64,000 bases of DNA from JACVRN01 sp963715565 (GTDB lineage Bacteria > Acidobacteriota > Blastocatellia > Pyrinomonadales > Pyrinomonadaceae). Of the stretch, positions 1-7,852 are shown piece by piece (the stretch's first letter is position 1; each line of letters starts with the position of its first letter). The position numbers were made by a program, and so were the translations under genes. Under the pieces are notes generated by a model, which ran no database searches, was not told the origin of the DNA, and saw nothing but the letters and a program-made list of their open reading frames with translations. Location of the stretch: NCBI GenBank assembly GCA_963715565.1, contig OY970256.1:3968001-4032000 (forward strand), written 5' to 3'.

Positions 1-79
1 ATTGAGGCGGTTTTATCTTGAGCCGGATTTTCATGACCGGCTGTGCGATGGTCAAAAGCTGAAAAGTATTGAGGACGTG

Positions 80-1327
80 ATGATCGTTAAAATTTTTAGA
101 CGCGCGGGGGCGCTCTCTTTTTTAGTTCTTCTTTGCTGTGTAGCGATTCAAGCGCAGTCGGGCTCGACCCGCCCGCGTCGTGTGAATCCGCCGCCTGTGT
201 CGCGTGTAGGTGATACGACGACTGCGCCTTCTTCTTCATCTGAAGATGCTGTGCCGCCACGCGCCGGTACTTCACGCACGTCCGTTGCGCCGAACGTCAA
301 CACTTCGAGTAAGGGCAGCAGCAACACGGCGCGCGCATACTCGCTCTTTCAGCAGAAGCAATATGAAGCTGCGGCGCGCGAAGCAAAGCAGGCGGCGGCA
401 GCAGACCCTTCGGACGCAGAAGCATGGAAGATTGCGGGCTTCTCCGAGATGAACTTGAAGAAGTACGGCGAGGCCGCCACGGATTTAAGAAAAGCCCTGG
501 ACCTGCAACGCGCCTCGGGCAAGGAAGACACGAACACCGCAGATGCGCTCGGGCAGGCGCTGGTGTTTTCCGAAAAGTACGAGGAGGCGCTGCCGCTTCT
601 GGTCGCTGCCACCACGCGCAAGGGCGCGCAAGTAGATGCTTCCATGCTCTATTACCGTGGGCTGGCGGAATTTCAGACGCGCAAGACGGCGGACGCCGAA
701 CGCTCATTCACCGCCGCCGTGCGTGCTAATCCAAAAGACGCGCGCGCGCTTTACTATCTGGGCCAGATAGCTTTCGAGCGCAACGATATGGACGCGACCA
801 TCAATGCGCTCAACCGCGCGACCTTGAACGATGGGCAGATTGCTTCCGCTTGGCAACTGCTTACCATAGCCTATCTACGCCGCGCGCAGGCCGCGACGGT
901 GAAGGCGCGCGGCGATGCGGATTATCTTTCGGCCATACGCGCCGGAGAGAATCTGGTGCGCGTGCGCGCGGGCGCAGACACCAACACACTTTTAGGACAA
1001 GCCCTGATAGGCGCGGGCCAGTACGCACGCGCAGCCACTGTGTTAGAGCGCGCCGCCACCGAGGCGGAAGCCAAGAGCACGACCTTTTATCTACTGGGTT
1101 TCGCCTACTCGCGCGCCAAGAATTATCCGAAAGCGACACTCGCGCTCGAACGCGCCGCCGAGCTTGCACCGCAGGACGCAAACATCTATCGCGAGCTGGG
1201 CTACGCTTACGAAATCTCCAAGCAGTACGACAAGGCGCTCGCCGCTTACGAAAAGGGCGCACAGCTTGCGCCCGACGACGACTACTTCAAACAATCAGTC
1301 GAGCGCGTCCGCCCTGCGGTGCAATAA
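80..1327 (+). CDS. Exported tetratricopeptide-repeat protein
   Basis: 415 residues. The ATG at 80 is preferred over an upstream TTG because it opens directly on a signal peptide (basic start, hydrophobic stretch at residues 8-22, then Ala-Gln). A Pro/Ser/Thr-rich low-complexity linker covers about residues 28-80. After it come several TPR units to the C-terminus, with repeated A-x-x-Y/L-G-x-A patterns such as LGYAYEISKQYDKALAAYEK. TPR proteins are scaffolds for protein-protein contacts, and the signal peptide suggests action in the periplasm or at the envelope. The partner is unknown. The gene is followed by a hairpin with a T-run (1329-1416) that may terminate it. The fold call is firm; the role is not. 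Confidence 0.85.
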   Translation: MIVKIFRRAGALSFLVLLCCVAIQAQSGSTRPRRVNPPPVSRVGDTTTAPSSSSEDAVPPRAGTSRTSVAPNVNTSSKGSSNTARAYSLFQQKQYEAAAREAKQAAAADPSDAEAWKIAGFSEMNLKKYGEAATDLRKALDLQRASGKEDTNTADALGQALVFSEKYEEALPLLVAATTRKGAQVDASMLYYRGLAEFQTRKTADAERSFTAAVRANPKDARALYYLGQIAFERNDMDATINALNRATLNDGQIASAWQLLTIAYLRRAQAATVKARGDADYLSAIRAGENLVRVRAGADTNTLLGQALIGAGQYARAATVLERAATEAEAKSTTFYLLGFAYSRAKNYPKATLALERAAELAPQDANIYRELGYAYEISKQYDKALAAYEKGAQLAPDDDYFKQSVERVRPAVQ

Positions 1328-1328
1328 G

Positions 1329-1416
1329 AGTCTCAAGTCCCAGGTCCCAAGTCCCAAGTCAAAAGAAAGAGTATGTCTTTGACTTGGGACTTGGGACTTG
1401 GGACTTGAGACTTTTT
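1329..1416. repeat. Heptamer inverted repeat, AAGTCCC family
   Basis: Left arm 1329-1363 and right arm 1378-1412 are 35 nt each and pair at all positions but one, which is a G-U. Each arm is built from tandem AAGTCCC-type heptamers. The right arm is followed by TTTTT, so this copy could also end transcription of the TPR gene. Confidence 0.85.
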
Positions 1417-1433
1417 ACTGTAGCATCCCGGTT

Positions 1434-1946
1434 ATGAAGAACCCGATGTACCAACGCTTTCACGCGCGGCGCGTGATTGCCACGCTCGTTTTTGCAATCG
1501 CCGCTTTGACACTCTTTTCCCAACTGGCGACGGCGGCTTCGTGGAGCGGCATCGAGCCTTTGAAATCGAGGCGCGCCGACGTCGAAAAAATTCTCGGTCA
1601 AACTATTTCGGACAAGCCGGGCAACAACGGCACGCTGCAATTTCGCGTCGCCGGGGGGCTGGTCACGGTGGCTTTTGTTGACGCGCGCTTTGTCACTACA
1701 AAAAAGCTTGCGCCCGAAATAGAAGGCACGGTTCGCCAGATTGTGCTACAGCACGATAACTCGAACGATACGCCCGAATCGCTCAACATCGTTTCCAACT
1801 CGCGGTTCGAGCGCCAGGACGGCGCAAACAACGTCACCGTCTTCCGCAACCTGAAGGACGGCATTGCCTACACCTTCGTCGGAAACCGTCTCAAGACCAC
1901 CTATTTCACGCCGTCGCAGGCAGAGTGGGCGAGCGCGCAGAAATGA
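1434..1946 (+). CDS. Secreted hypothetical protein
   Basis: 170 residues from the ATG at 1434, which begins the MKNPM signal-peptide region. An upstream TTG in frame lies in the repeat and is less likely. A hydrophobic segment at about residues 16-32 ends in TAAS, consistent with signal peptidase cleavage. The mature part is a small, mixed alpha/beta-like domain with no motif I recognise. It lies on the same strand as the TPR gene and NurA, but repeat hairpins separate them, so a shared transcript is uncertain. Function unknown. Confidence 0.65.
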   Translation: MKNPMYQRFHARRVIATLVFAIAALTLFSQLATAASWSGIEPLKSRRADVEKILGQTISDKPGNNGTLQFRVAGGLVTVAFVDARFVTTKKLAPEIEGTVRQIVLQHDNSNDTPESLNIVSNSRFERQDGANNVTVFRNLKDGIAYTFVGNRLKTTYFTPSQAEWASAQK

Positions 1947-1948
1947 TG

Positions 1949-2036
1949 AAAGCAGTGACAAGTGACGAGTGACAAGGGACAAGCGAAATGCTTGTTCTTA
2001 GCTTGTCACTCGTCACTTGTCACTCGTCACTGCTTT
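1949..2036. repeat. Heptamer inverted repeat, GACAAGT/GACGAGT family
   Basis: Left arm 1949-1984 and right arm 2001-2036 are 36 nt each, made of GACAAGT, GACGAGT and GACAAGG heptamers, with a short loop. The right arm ends one base before the NurA ATG at 2038, so it covers the place where a ribosome binding site should be. Confidence 0.85.
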
Positions 2037-2037
2037 T

Positions 2038-3249
2038 ATGCTGTATCGCAATCTTCTGGCAGAGGCGCTCCGTAGTCGGCGCGAGGAGTTTTTGCGCTTT
2101 GATAGGAGCTGGCGCACGATTGTTCAGGAGTACAGCGAGCGTTTGCGTCTCCTGGACGGCCTCGCGTCGGAAGAGGTCACGCGGCGCGCAACCGGCGGGC
2201 GCAACCTCCCGCCCGCGCTTCCAACGCGTGAGCTTGACGACGCGGGCTCTATGGTCATGGCCTTCGGCGGCAACTGGCGCGCGCACGAAGAGGCAAGGGG
2301 CTGGGCCGTGGATGTCCTGTCGTCGCGCACGACGTTCGCGGCGGACGGCAGCCAGCTCATGCCGGGCCGGGACATCTCCATGCCCGTCGCCGTGGTGCAG
2401 GTCGCGTGGTTTGAAAATTCTCACACGCGCGACGGGCTTTACGAAAAGCAGGCTCGCTCGGACATCATCTCTCCCAAAGAGCTTCTGGCCGGAGCGGAAG
2501 ACCGCGTCAATGCCTCCACGGTCGTAGACCTTCATCGCTTTCAGTTGGAGGTCGAAGAGACCATCAAGTTTCTGGAAAGAAAACGCGGCTGGAAAGAGCG
2601 AGGCGAGCGCGCTCCCGTGGCCTTTTTCGACGGCACACTCCTGATTTCGATTGCGCTTCCCAATACAAGAATCCAGAACAAGTATGTCGAACTGCTCGCG
2701 CGTCTCGCGTTGAAGTCGCGTGAAACCGGCGTGGCGGTCGTGGGCTTTGTGGATCAGAGTTACGCGCGCGACCTTGTGAGGCTGCTCGACGCGCTCGGAG
2801 GCGCGGGCGGGAATGCGTCTGACGACATAGCCATCACGGATGCGCAGTTCCTGCACGCTGCGACGAATAATGCAAAGCCCTTGCTCGCCGGTTGGGGCGA
2901 CCGCACGGCCTTCTGCTCGTGCCATCGCGAAGGCTTTCAGGATGACGCGGGCGCGCCGCTCCTTGGCTTCACCTACTTGCAGACGACAAGCGATGGACTA
3001 CCGGCGCGCGTGGACGTGCCCCTCTGGGTTTACGAAGCAGGGCTGCTCGACGAAGTAGTTGATACTGTGCGCGCCGAATGCGTGGTCGGCCTTGGTTATC
3101 CTTACGCGATTGAGACGGCGGACGCGGCGGCTGTGATAACGGCGCGTGACCGCGCGGAATTTTTGCGCGTCGTGCAGGAGTTCGCGGAAACTGAAACGCT
3201 GGCCTTTGGTCTTTCGCGAAAGTCCCTGAGTAAAGCGCGCCGCCGCTAG
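2038..3249 (+). CDS. nurA: NurA-family 5'-3' nuclease
   Basis: 403 residues from the ATG at 2038; an earlier in-frame ATG is inside the repeat arm. NurA enzymes resect DNA ends together with the HerA translocase. The NurA signature is visible: ADGSQL with the metal-binding Asp103, followed by a beta strand (PVAVVQVAWFE), and FFDGTLLISIAL with Asp198 about 95 residues later. The C-terminal part has a further conserved-looking strand (RVDVPLWVYEAG), as in the family. Length fits NurA (350-420). No HerA ATPase is in the window, but a HAS-barrel protein lies two genes downstream at 4200. The family call is confident; substrate and partner are inferred. Confidence 0.85.
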   Translation: MLYRNLLAEALRSRREEFLRFDRSWRTIVQEYSERLRLLDGLASEEVTRRATGGRNLPPALPTRELDDAGSMVMAFGGNWRAHEEARGWAVDVLSSRTTFAADGSQLMPGRDISMPVAVVQVAWFENSHTRDGLYEKQARSDIISPKELLAGAEDRVNASTVVDLHRFQLEVEETIKFLERKRGWKERGERAPVAFFDGTLLISIALPNTRIQNKYVELLARLALKSRETGVAVVGFVDQSYARDLVRLLDALGGAGGNASDDIAITDAQFLHAATNNAKPLLAGWGDRTAFCSCHREGFQDDAGAPLLGFTYLQTTSDGLPARVDVPLWVYEAGLLDEVVDTVRAECVVGLGYPYAIETADAAAVITARDRAEFLRVVQEFAETETLAFGLSRKSLSKARRR

Positions 3250-3551
3250 GGTAATGGGTCAATATTAAGTAAGACGGATTCAAACAGGGATGGACAGGAT
3301 AGACAGGATACAGAAGAAGGGATAAATGCAAAGTGCAAAGCGCAGAATTAAAGACCTCAGAGCTTTTCATTCATCATTTTGCATTTCTTTTATCCTGTCT
3401 ATCCTGTCCATCCCTGTTAATTTCTTTCTTTGCCTTGAGCTGACCCTCTAACGCCGCTAGACTAACAGAGCCGATTAGTGTTGAAATAAGAGTTGGCTCC
3501 CTCCGTGTCCGTCCAAAGGCGTCCGCTTCCAGGTGGTCCAAACATTTCTCT
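3250..3551. other. Intergenic stretch with a 28-bp perfect inverted repeat
   Basis: No gene seen. It holds the inverted repeat at 3283-3418 and, from 3419 to 3551, AT-richer sequence leading to the zinc-ribbon gene, without a convincing promoter. Confidence 0.6.
3283..3418. repeat. Inverted repeat, GGATAGACA family with nested inner repeat
   Basis: Arms 3283-3310 and 3391-3418 are perfect reverse complements (28 bp) made of GGATAGACA-like 9-mers. Inside lies a second, weaker pair: AAATGCAAA near 3324 and TTTGCATTT near 3379. The inner pair resembles the family at 34177-34257. Confidence 0.85.
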
Positions 3552-4103
3552 ATGAGCAGCGAACGAGGCCAGAATAAAGAACAGGGAGAGCAGGAAGGGG
3601 AGACGAGCGGTCTGCCCAGATGTCCCGCGTGCGGCGCAGAAGCGCGACGCGCGAAGGCGCGCTTTTGTGCAACCTGTGGCCGCTACCTCGAAGGTCAATA
3701 TCTTCCGGCGGATGCTTTACGCGCTTCGTATCATCTACAGCATAGACCGGATAGTGGGCGCAACCGCTCTGGACGACCCATACGTGGTGTGCGTCCGCCC
3801 ACGCCAAAGAAAAGCTCTATGTCAATCATGCCGAAAGTAAATCGCAACGGCGCTTCGACCACGGCGCTCGCCTTTACGACCTACGCGCTCGTTCCCTTCC
3901 TGGGGATTATTTTTGTTCCCGGCGCGGTGCTGGCCGGAGCAACCGGACTGGTTTATTCATACTACGCGCCGCAACGTGGAGGCCGCCGCGCCGCTCTCGC
4001 TTCCGTCATCTTCGGGCTGGTCATCCTCTGTGTGCAGGTGCTCCTCTGGTGGGTCATCGTCAACGTGCCGGAATGGTCCAACCCCGGAACAGGAAACTAT
4101 TAA
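3552..4103 (+). CDS. Zinc-ribbon, two-TM membrane protein
   Basis: 183 residues. Residues about 23-42 hold a zinc ribbon, CPACGAEAR followed by FCATCG. A basic, Pro-rich linker follows. The C-terminal third has two hydrophobic segments (FLGIIFVPGAVLAGATGLVY and SVIFGLVILCVQVLLWW), an arrangement seen in DUF4190-like small membrane proteins. The ribbon would be cytoplasmic. Role unknown. The gene sits between nurA and the HAS-barrel gene on the same strand, so it may share their transcript. Confidence 0.7.
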   Translation: MSSERGQNKEQGEQEGETSGLPRCPACGAEARRAKARFCATCGRYLEGQYLPADALRASYHLQHRPDSGRNRSGRPIRGVRPPTPKKSSMSIMPKVNRNGASTTALAFTTYALVPFLGIIFVPGAVLAGATGLVYSYYAPQRGGRRAALASVIFGLVILCVQVLLWWVIVNVPEWSNPGTGNY

Positions 4104-4200
4104 GATTTTCGATTTGCGATTGCCGATTTGCGATTTGAAGAATTAAATCTTTAGTCCTTATCCAATCGAAAATCGCAAATCGCAAATCGCAAATCGAAAA
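4104..4200. repeat. Inverted repeat, GATTTGC/GATTTTC heptamer family
   Basis: Left arm 4106-4135 and right arm 4171-4200 are 30 nt each and differ at two pairing positions; both are runs of CGATTTG-type heptamers. The right arm ends on the first base of the ATG of the next gene. The loop has a GGACTAAAGATTT-like segment that recurs at 20985-21095 and 60639-60757. Confidence 0.85.
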
Positions 4201-4799
4201 TGATTAAAATCGCCAAGATCATAAAATCCAACTCGCATGTGGATTACGTCGGGCGGGTGATAGATCAGTTGGATGCGCAGGACCCGCCGGGGCCGGATGA
4301 TTACGGCTTTGCGCAGTTTGTTTCCGTCCCGCTTGATGATGAAATGGAGGTCGTCGGCGTCGTCTACAATTCGCTGCTGGCGAATCCGGAGTATGGAAAC
4401 TATGGGCCGCGCCTGTCGCCTACGGCGGACCTCTCGGTGCTGAGCCCTGATTATCTGAACGAGCAGGGTTTGCTAATCGGGATACTTTTGCTGGGTTGGC
4501 GCGATCGCGCGCGTTCGGCTTTTCATCACGCCGTGCCGCGCCGCGTGATTCCGGTTAATCAAGAGGTTTATCGATTGACTGACGACGCCGTGCAGGATTT
4601 TCACAAGGACGCGCACGGCCATATCCAACTGCATTACTATTCGCAGGTCATCGCGCACGCGGGCTCGTTCAGCGTGCCGTTGATTGAAGCCATCATCGAA
4701 CAGCTCGAACCGGCCTGCGCGCCAGAGGAGCGCCAGCGGCTCTGCGTCTTCAAACAAACGCTGGTCTGGCAACGAACGGTCGGCCAAATGCGTCTTTAA
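4200..4799 (+). CDS. HAS-barrel (HerA N-terminal-like) protein
   Basis: 199 residues starting at the first base after the repeat arm. The N-terminus (IAKIIKSNSHVDYVGRVIDQ, then FGQFVSV-like strands) resembles the HAS barrel, the beta domain at the N-terminus of HerA translocases and related ATPases. No P-loop follows, so this is the barrel with a short helical tail, not a full HerA. With NurA about 1 kb upstream on the same strand, a regulatory or adaptor role in the HerA-NurA end-resection machinery is a reasonable inference. The fold assignment rests on pattern recognition only. Confidence 0.55.
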   Translation: MIKIAKIIKSNSHVDYVGRVIDQLDAQDPPGPDDYGFAQFVSVPLDDEMEVVGVVYNSLLANPEYGNYGPRLSPTADLSVLSPDYLNEQGLLIGILLLGWRDRARSAFHHAVPRRVIPVNQEVYRLTDDAVQDFHKDAHGHIQLHYYSQVIAHAGSFSVPLIEAIIEQLEPACAPEERQRLCVFKQTLVWQRTVGQMRL

Positions 4800-4851
4800 G
4801 TTATAACTTCCGCCCACGGGAAATTCCGCATATTTTTGAGGGGAGACAAAA

Positions 4852-5454
4852 ATGAATCAAGCCAAGAGATTAATCTGGATAGGGCTCGTCGTGCTCTTTG
4901 TCGCGAGCGCGACGGCGCAAGCTCAACGCCCGCGCACCGTGCAGACATCCGATACTGCCGCGACGGCCAACAACACCCCGCGACCTGCGCCGCCCGCGGC
5001 TCCGCAAACCGTCAAGACAAAATACGAAGGCGGCTATTTCGGCTACAACAAAAAGATAGACGGCACGCTGACCTTTGACGACGCGAATCGCCGTCTACTA
5101 TTCCGCAACAAGTACCAGCAGGAAGTGATCTCGCTCCCGTATGATTCGATTGCCTCGGCCTTTGCCGACACGAAATCAAAGCGCCCCATCGCGGCGGACG
5201 TCATCGGCAGCGTCAGCCTTATTACCCTGCCAGCAAAGCTGATTAAAAAGAAGTTTCGCTATCTGACGCTCCAATACAGCGACCCCGACACCAAGCTGAC
5301 CGGCGTGACGAGCTTCAAGATGGAGAACAAGGAGATACTCGATTCGATGGTTTACACGCTGGCGCAGAAGGCCGGACTATCACAGCGCGGTGAGATTTAC
5401 GTGCGGAAGTCTACGACCGCCAGCAGCACTGACCCGCAAGATTCCCCCGAATAA
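4852..5454 (+). CDS. Secreted hypothetical protein
   Basis: 200 residues with a good ribosome binding site (GAGGGGAG, 7 nt before the ATG). The N-terminal signal peptide has a hydrophobic core at about residues 8-20 and an AQAQ cleavage region. A Pro/Ala/Thr linker spans 25-52. The mature domain (about 55-190) has alternating strands and a LTFDDANRRLLFRN-like segment reminiscent of PH/GRAM-like surface domains, but I do not recognise a family. It ends at a strong terminator, so it closes the transcript that begins upstream. Confidence 0.65.
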   Translation: MNQAKRLIWIGLVVLFVASATAQAQRPRTVQTSDTAATANNTPRPAPPAAPQTVKTKYEGGYFGYNKKIDGTLTFDDANRRLLFRNKYQQEVISLPYDSIASAFADTKSKRPIAADVIGSVSLITLPAKLIKKKFRYLTLQYSDPDTKLTGVTSFKMENKEILDSMVYTLAQKAGLSQRGEIYVRKSTTASSTDPQDSPE

Positions 5455-5481
5455 AACTTCCGAATCTCTTCCCACACACAG

Positions 5482-5525
5482 AAAGGCGGCGCGACCAAAG
5501 CTTTCTCCCCGTCGCGCCGCCTTTT
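5482..5525 (+). terminator. Rho-independent terminator
   Basis: A perfect 13-bp GC-rich stem (5483-5495 with 5511-5523, AAGGCGGCGCGAC) and a 15-nt loop, followed by TTTTC. It lies 28 bp after the stop of the preceding gene. Confidence 0.9.
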
Positions 5526-5576
5526 CCCGGTAGTGGGTCAGTTTGAAATCTGGAAGCGGATTCGCATCAAAGCATT

Positions 5577-5667
5577 CACCGCAGAGACGCGGAGAGCGCA
5601 GAGCGGGCGCAGAGATGTTTGATTCAATCCTCTGCGTTAACTCTGCGCTCTCCGCGTCTCTGCGGTG
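5577..5667. repeat. Perfect 27-bp inverted repeat, CGCAGAGA family
   Basis: Arms 5577-5603 and 5641-5667 are exact reverse complements (core CACCGCAGAGACGCGGAG). A related copy occurs at 15817-15912. It lies between the terminator and the 3' end of thiC. Confidence 0.85.
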
Positions 5668-5688
5668 AATCTCTACTTGTCTTTGCTC

Positions 5689-7632
5689 TCAATGCTCGCG
5701 GCTTGCGCCTTCGGGCAACTCGCCCTGATAAATCTCCGAGCCCGATGCGACAAACTCCGCGGCCTTTTCTTTCATGCCTTCTTCAAGCGCCGCACGCTCG
5801 TCAAGACCCTGCACGGCGGCGTACTCCCTGACCTCCTGCGTGATTTTCATGGAGCAGAAGTGCGGGCCGCACATGGAGCAGAAGTGAGCCAACTTTGCGC
5901 CTTCCTGCGGCAGCGTCTCGTCGTGGTACTCGCGCGCCACTTCAGGGTCGAGCGCGAGGTTGAACTGGTCTTCCCAGCGAAACTCGAAACGCGCTTTCGA
6001 CAAAGCATTATCACGTAGCTGCGCGCCCGGATGTCCCTTGGCTAAATCGGCTGCGTGCGCCGCAATCTTGTACGCGATGACGCCGTCTTTGACATCCTTT
6101 TTGTTCGGCAGACCTAAATGCTCTTTCGGCGTGACGTAGCAGAGCATAGCCGTTCCGAACCAGCCAATCATCGCCGCGCCTATGGCCGAAGTAATGTGGT
6201 CGTAGCCGGGTGCGATGTCGGTCGCGAGCGGCCCCAAAGTATAGAACGGCGCTTCCCCGCAGATTTCCAACTGGCGGTCCACGTTCTCTTTCACCAGATG
6301 CATGGGCACGTGGCCCGGACCTTCTATCATCACCTGGCAATCATGCTCCCATGCGATAGCGGTTAATTCACCAAGCGTCTCAAGCTCAGCGAACTGCGCG
6401 CGGTCGTTCGCGTCGGCGATAGAGCCCGGACGCAGGCCGTCGCCTAAAGAGAAAGCCACATCGTAGGCCGCCATGATTTCGCAGATGTCCCGAAAGCGCG
6501 TGTAAAGAAAACTCTCTTCATGATGCGCCAGACACCACTTCGCCATGATGGAACCGCCGCGACTGACGATGCCGGTCGTTCTGCGTGCCGTCAAAGGAAT
6601 ATAGGGAAGCCGCACGCCCGCGTGAATCGTAAAATAATCCACGCCCTGCTCGGCCTGTTCTACGAGCGTGTCACGATAAATTTCCCACGTCAGCTCCTCG
6701 GCCTTGCCTCCGACTTTTTCGAGCGCCTGATAAATCGGCACAGTCCCTATGGGCACGGGCGAGTTGCGCAGAATCCATTCGCGCGTCGCGTGTATATTTT
6801 TGCCCGTGGACAAATCCATCACCGTGTCCGCGCCCCACTTCGTGGCCCAGCGCATCTTCTCCACCTCTTCGTCAATCGAAGAAGCGACCGCCGAGTTACC
6901 TATGTTGGCGTTGATTTTGACGAGGAAGTTGCGCCCTATGATCATCGGCTCGGATTCCGGATGATTGACGTTTGACGGGATAATCGCGCGGCCACGCGCT
7001 ACTTCATCACGCACAAACTCCGGCGTCACATAACCGGGAATCGCAGCGCCAAAGCTACGGCCCTCGTGTTGATGAAAGAGCGAGCTTCTATCTTCGCTTT
7101 GCATCATCTCGCGCGCGGCCTCGCGTCCCATGTTTTCACGAATCGCGACAAACTCCATCTCGGGCGTGATAATCCCACGGCGCGCGTAATGCATCTGTGT
7201 GACGCGGCTTCCGCTGCGCGCACGCAAAGGCGCACGACGCAAGGCCGGAAACTCTTCCAAACGCCCGCGCTCTTTCACACGCGCAAACTCTTCCGCGCCG
7301 CGCGTGAGATAGCCGTTGTCTTCCGGCTTCACTGTGCGGCCTTCGTATTCTTCCACGTCGCCGCGCGCGACAATCCACTCGCGCCGCAGAGCGGCCAACC
7401 CTTCGCGCACGTCCACGCGCACAGAGGGGTCGTCCCACGGGCCGCTCGTGTCGTAGACGCGCATCGGCGCGTTCTCTTCCACCGTGCCGTCGAAATTCCT
7501 TGTCGGGTGCTGCGAGATTTCGCGGAAGGGAACGCGCACGCCCTTCTCTTTGCCTTCCACGTAAATTTTTGTGGAGCGGGGAAGCTCTACGTCTCGGCTT
7601 AGCTTCTCCGCAAACTCTTTCTGTGTGCTCAT
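5689..7632 (-). CDS. thiC: Phosphomethylpyrimidine synthase ThiC
   Basis: 647 residues from the ATG at 7632; an upstream in-frame extension would run into the riboswitch and is rejected. ThiC is the radical SAM enzyme that converts aminoimidazole ribotide to HMP-P for the pyrimidine half of thiamine, in the cytoplasm. The N-terminal ThiC-associated domain holds VRVPFREI. The catalytic body includes TNIGNSAV-like and EGPGHVPMH motifs. The C-terminal cluster motif CSMCGPHFC (about residues 583-594) binds the [4Fe-4S] cluster. Full family length. The gene stands alone under a TPP riboswitch, so thiamine pyrophosphate should repress it. Confidence 0.97.
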   Translation of the reverse strand: MSTQKEFAEKLSRDVELPRSTKIYVEGKEKGVRVPFREISQHPTRNFDGTVEENAPMRVYDTSGPWDDPSVRVDVREGLAALRREWIVARGDVEEYEGRTVKPEDNGYLTRGAEEFARVKERGRLEEFPALRRAPLRARSGSRVTQMHYARRGIITPEMEFVAIRENMGREAAREMMQSEDRSSLFHQHEGRSFGAAIPGYVTPEFVRDEVARGRAIIPSNVNHPESEPMIIGRNFLVKINANIGNSAVASSIDEEVEKMRWATKWGADTVMDLSTGKNIHATREWILRNSPVPIGTVPIYQALEKVGGKAEELTWEIYRDTLVEQAEQGVDYFTIHAGVRLPYIPLTARRTTGIVSRGGSIMAKWCLAHHEESFLYTRFRDICEIMAAYDVAFSLGDGLRPGSIADANDRAQFAELETLGELTAIAWEHDCQVMIEGPGHVPMHLVKENVDRQLEICGEAPFYTLGPLATDIAPGYDHITSAIGAAMIGWFGTAMLCYVTPKEHLGLPNKKDVKDGVIAYKIAAHAADLAKGHPGAQLRDNALSKARFEFRWEDQFNLALDPEVAREYHDETLPQEGAKLAHFCSMCGPHFCSMKITQEVREYAAVQGLDERAALEEGMKEKAAEFVASGSEIYQGELPEGASREH

Positions 7633-7670
7633 TACTTGCCAGCAGCTTTCTGACCGGAACTTCCCGGCCC

Positions 7671-7714
7671 GAAAAAGAAAAACCGTTCCACCTGAAAAGC
7701 GAGATGAAACGGTT
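7671..7714 (-). terminator. Attenuator terminator of the thiC leader
   Basis: On the minus strand a 10-bp stem (AACCGTTTCA with TGGAACGGTT, + positions 7705-7714 and 7681-7690) is followed by TTTCTTTTTC. It lies between the riboswitch and the thiC ATG, where the expression platform is expected, so control is probably by transcription termination. Confidence 0.8.
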
Positions 7715-7721
7715 CTTCCGT

Positions 7722-7824
7722 GGTTTCTCCCTTCGGCGGTACTAACCGCATCAGGTTCAAGGGGTCTCACGCATGGTCGGTGACTCTCAGCCGCAACTCA
7801 TGAGTTGCGGCTCCCCCGAAAACT
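7722..7824 (-). promoter_or_regulatory. TPP riboswitch (THI element)
   Basis: Read on the minus strand, the leader holds the conserved THI boxes in order: GGGGGAGCC, a self-complementary hairpin, GGCTGAGAG, then CCCTTGAACCTGATGCGG and TACCGCCGAAGGGAG. These are the pyrimidine- and pyrophosphate-binding elements of the TPP aptamer. It lies about 90 bp upstream of thiC. Confidence 0.95.
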
Positions 7825-7852
7825 TAAATTTTCAAAATCCAGCGCGCCGCCG

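Noticed and set aside
2017..2037. Upstream ATG of NurA within the repeat
   Set aside because: It lies in a repeat arm; the ATG at 2038 is nearer to the conserved domain.
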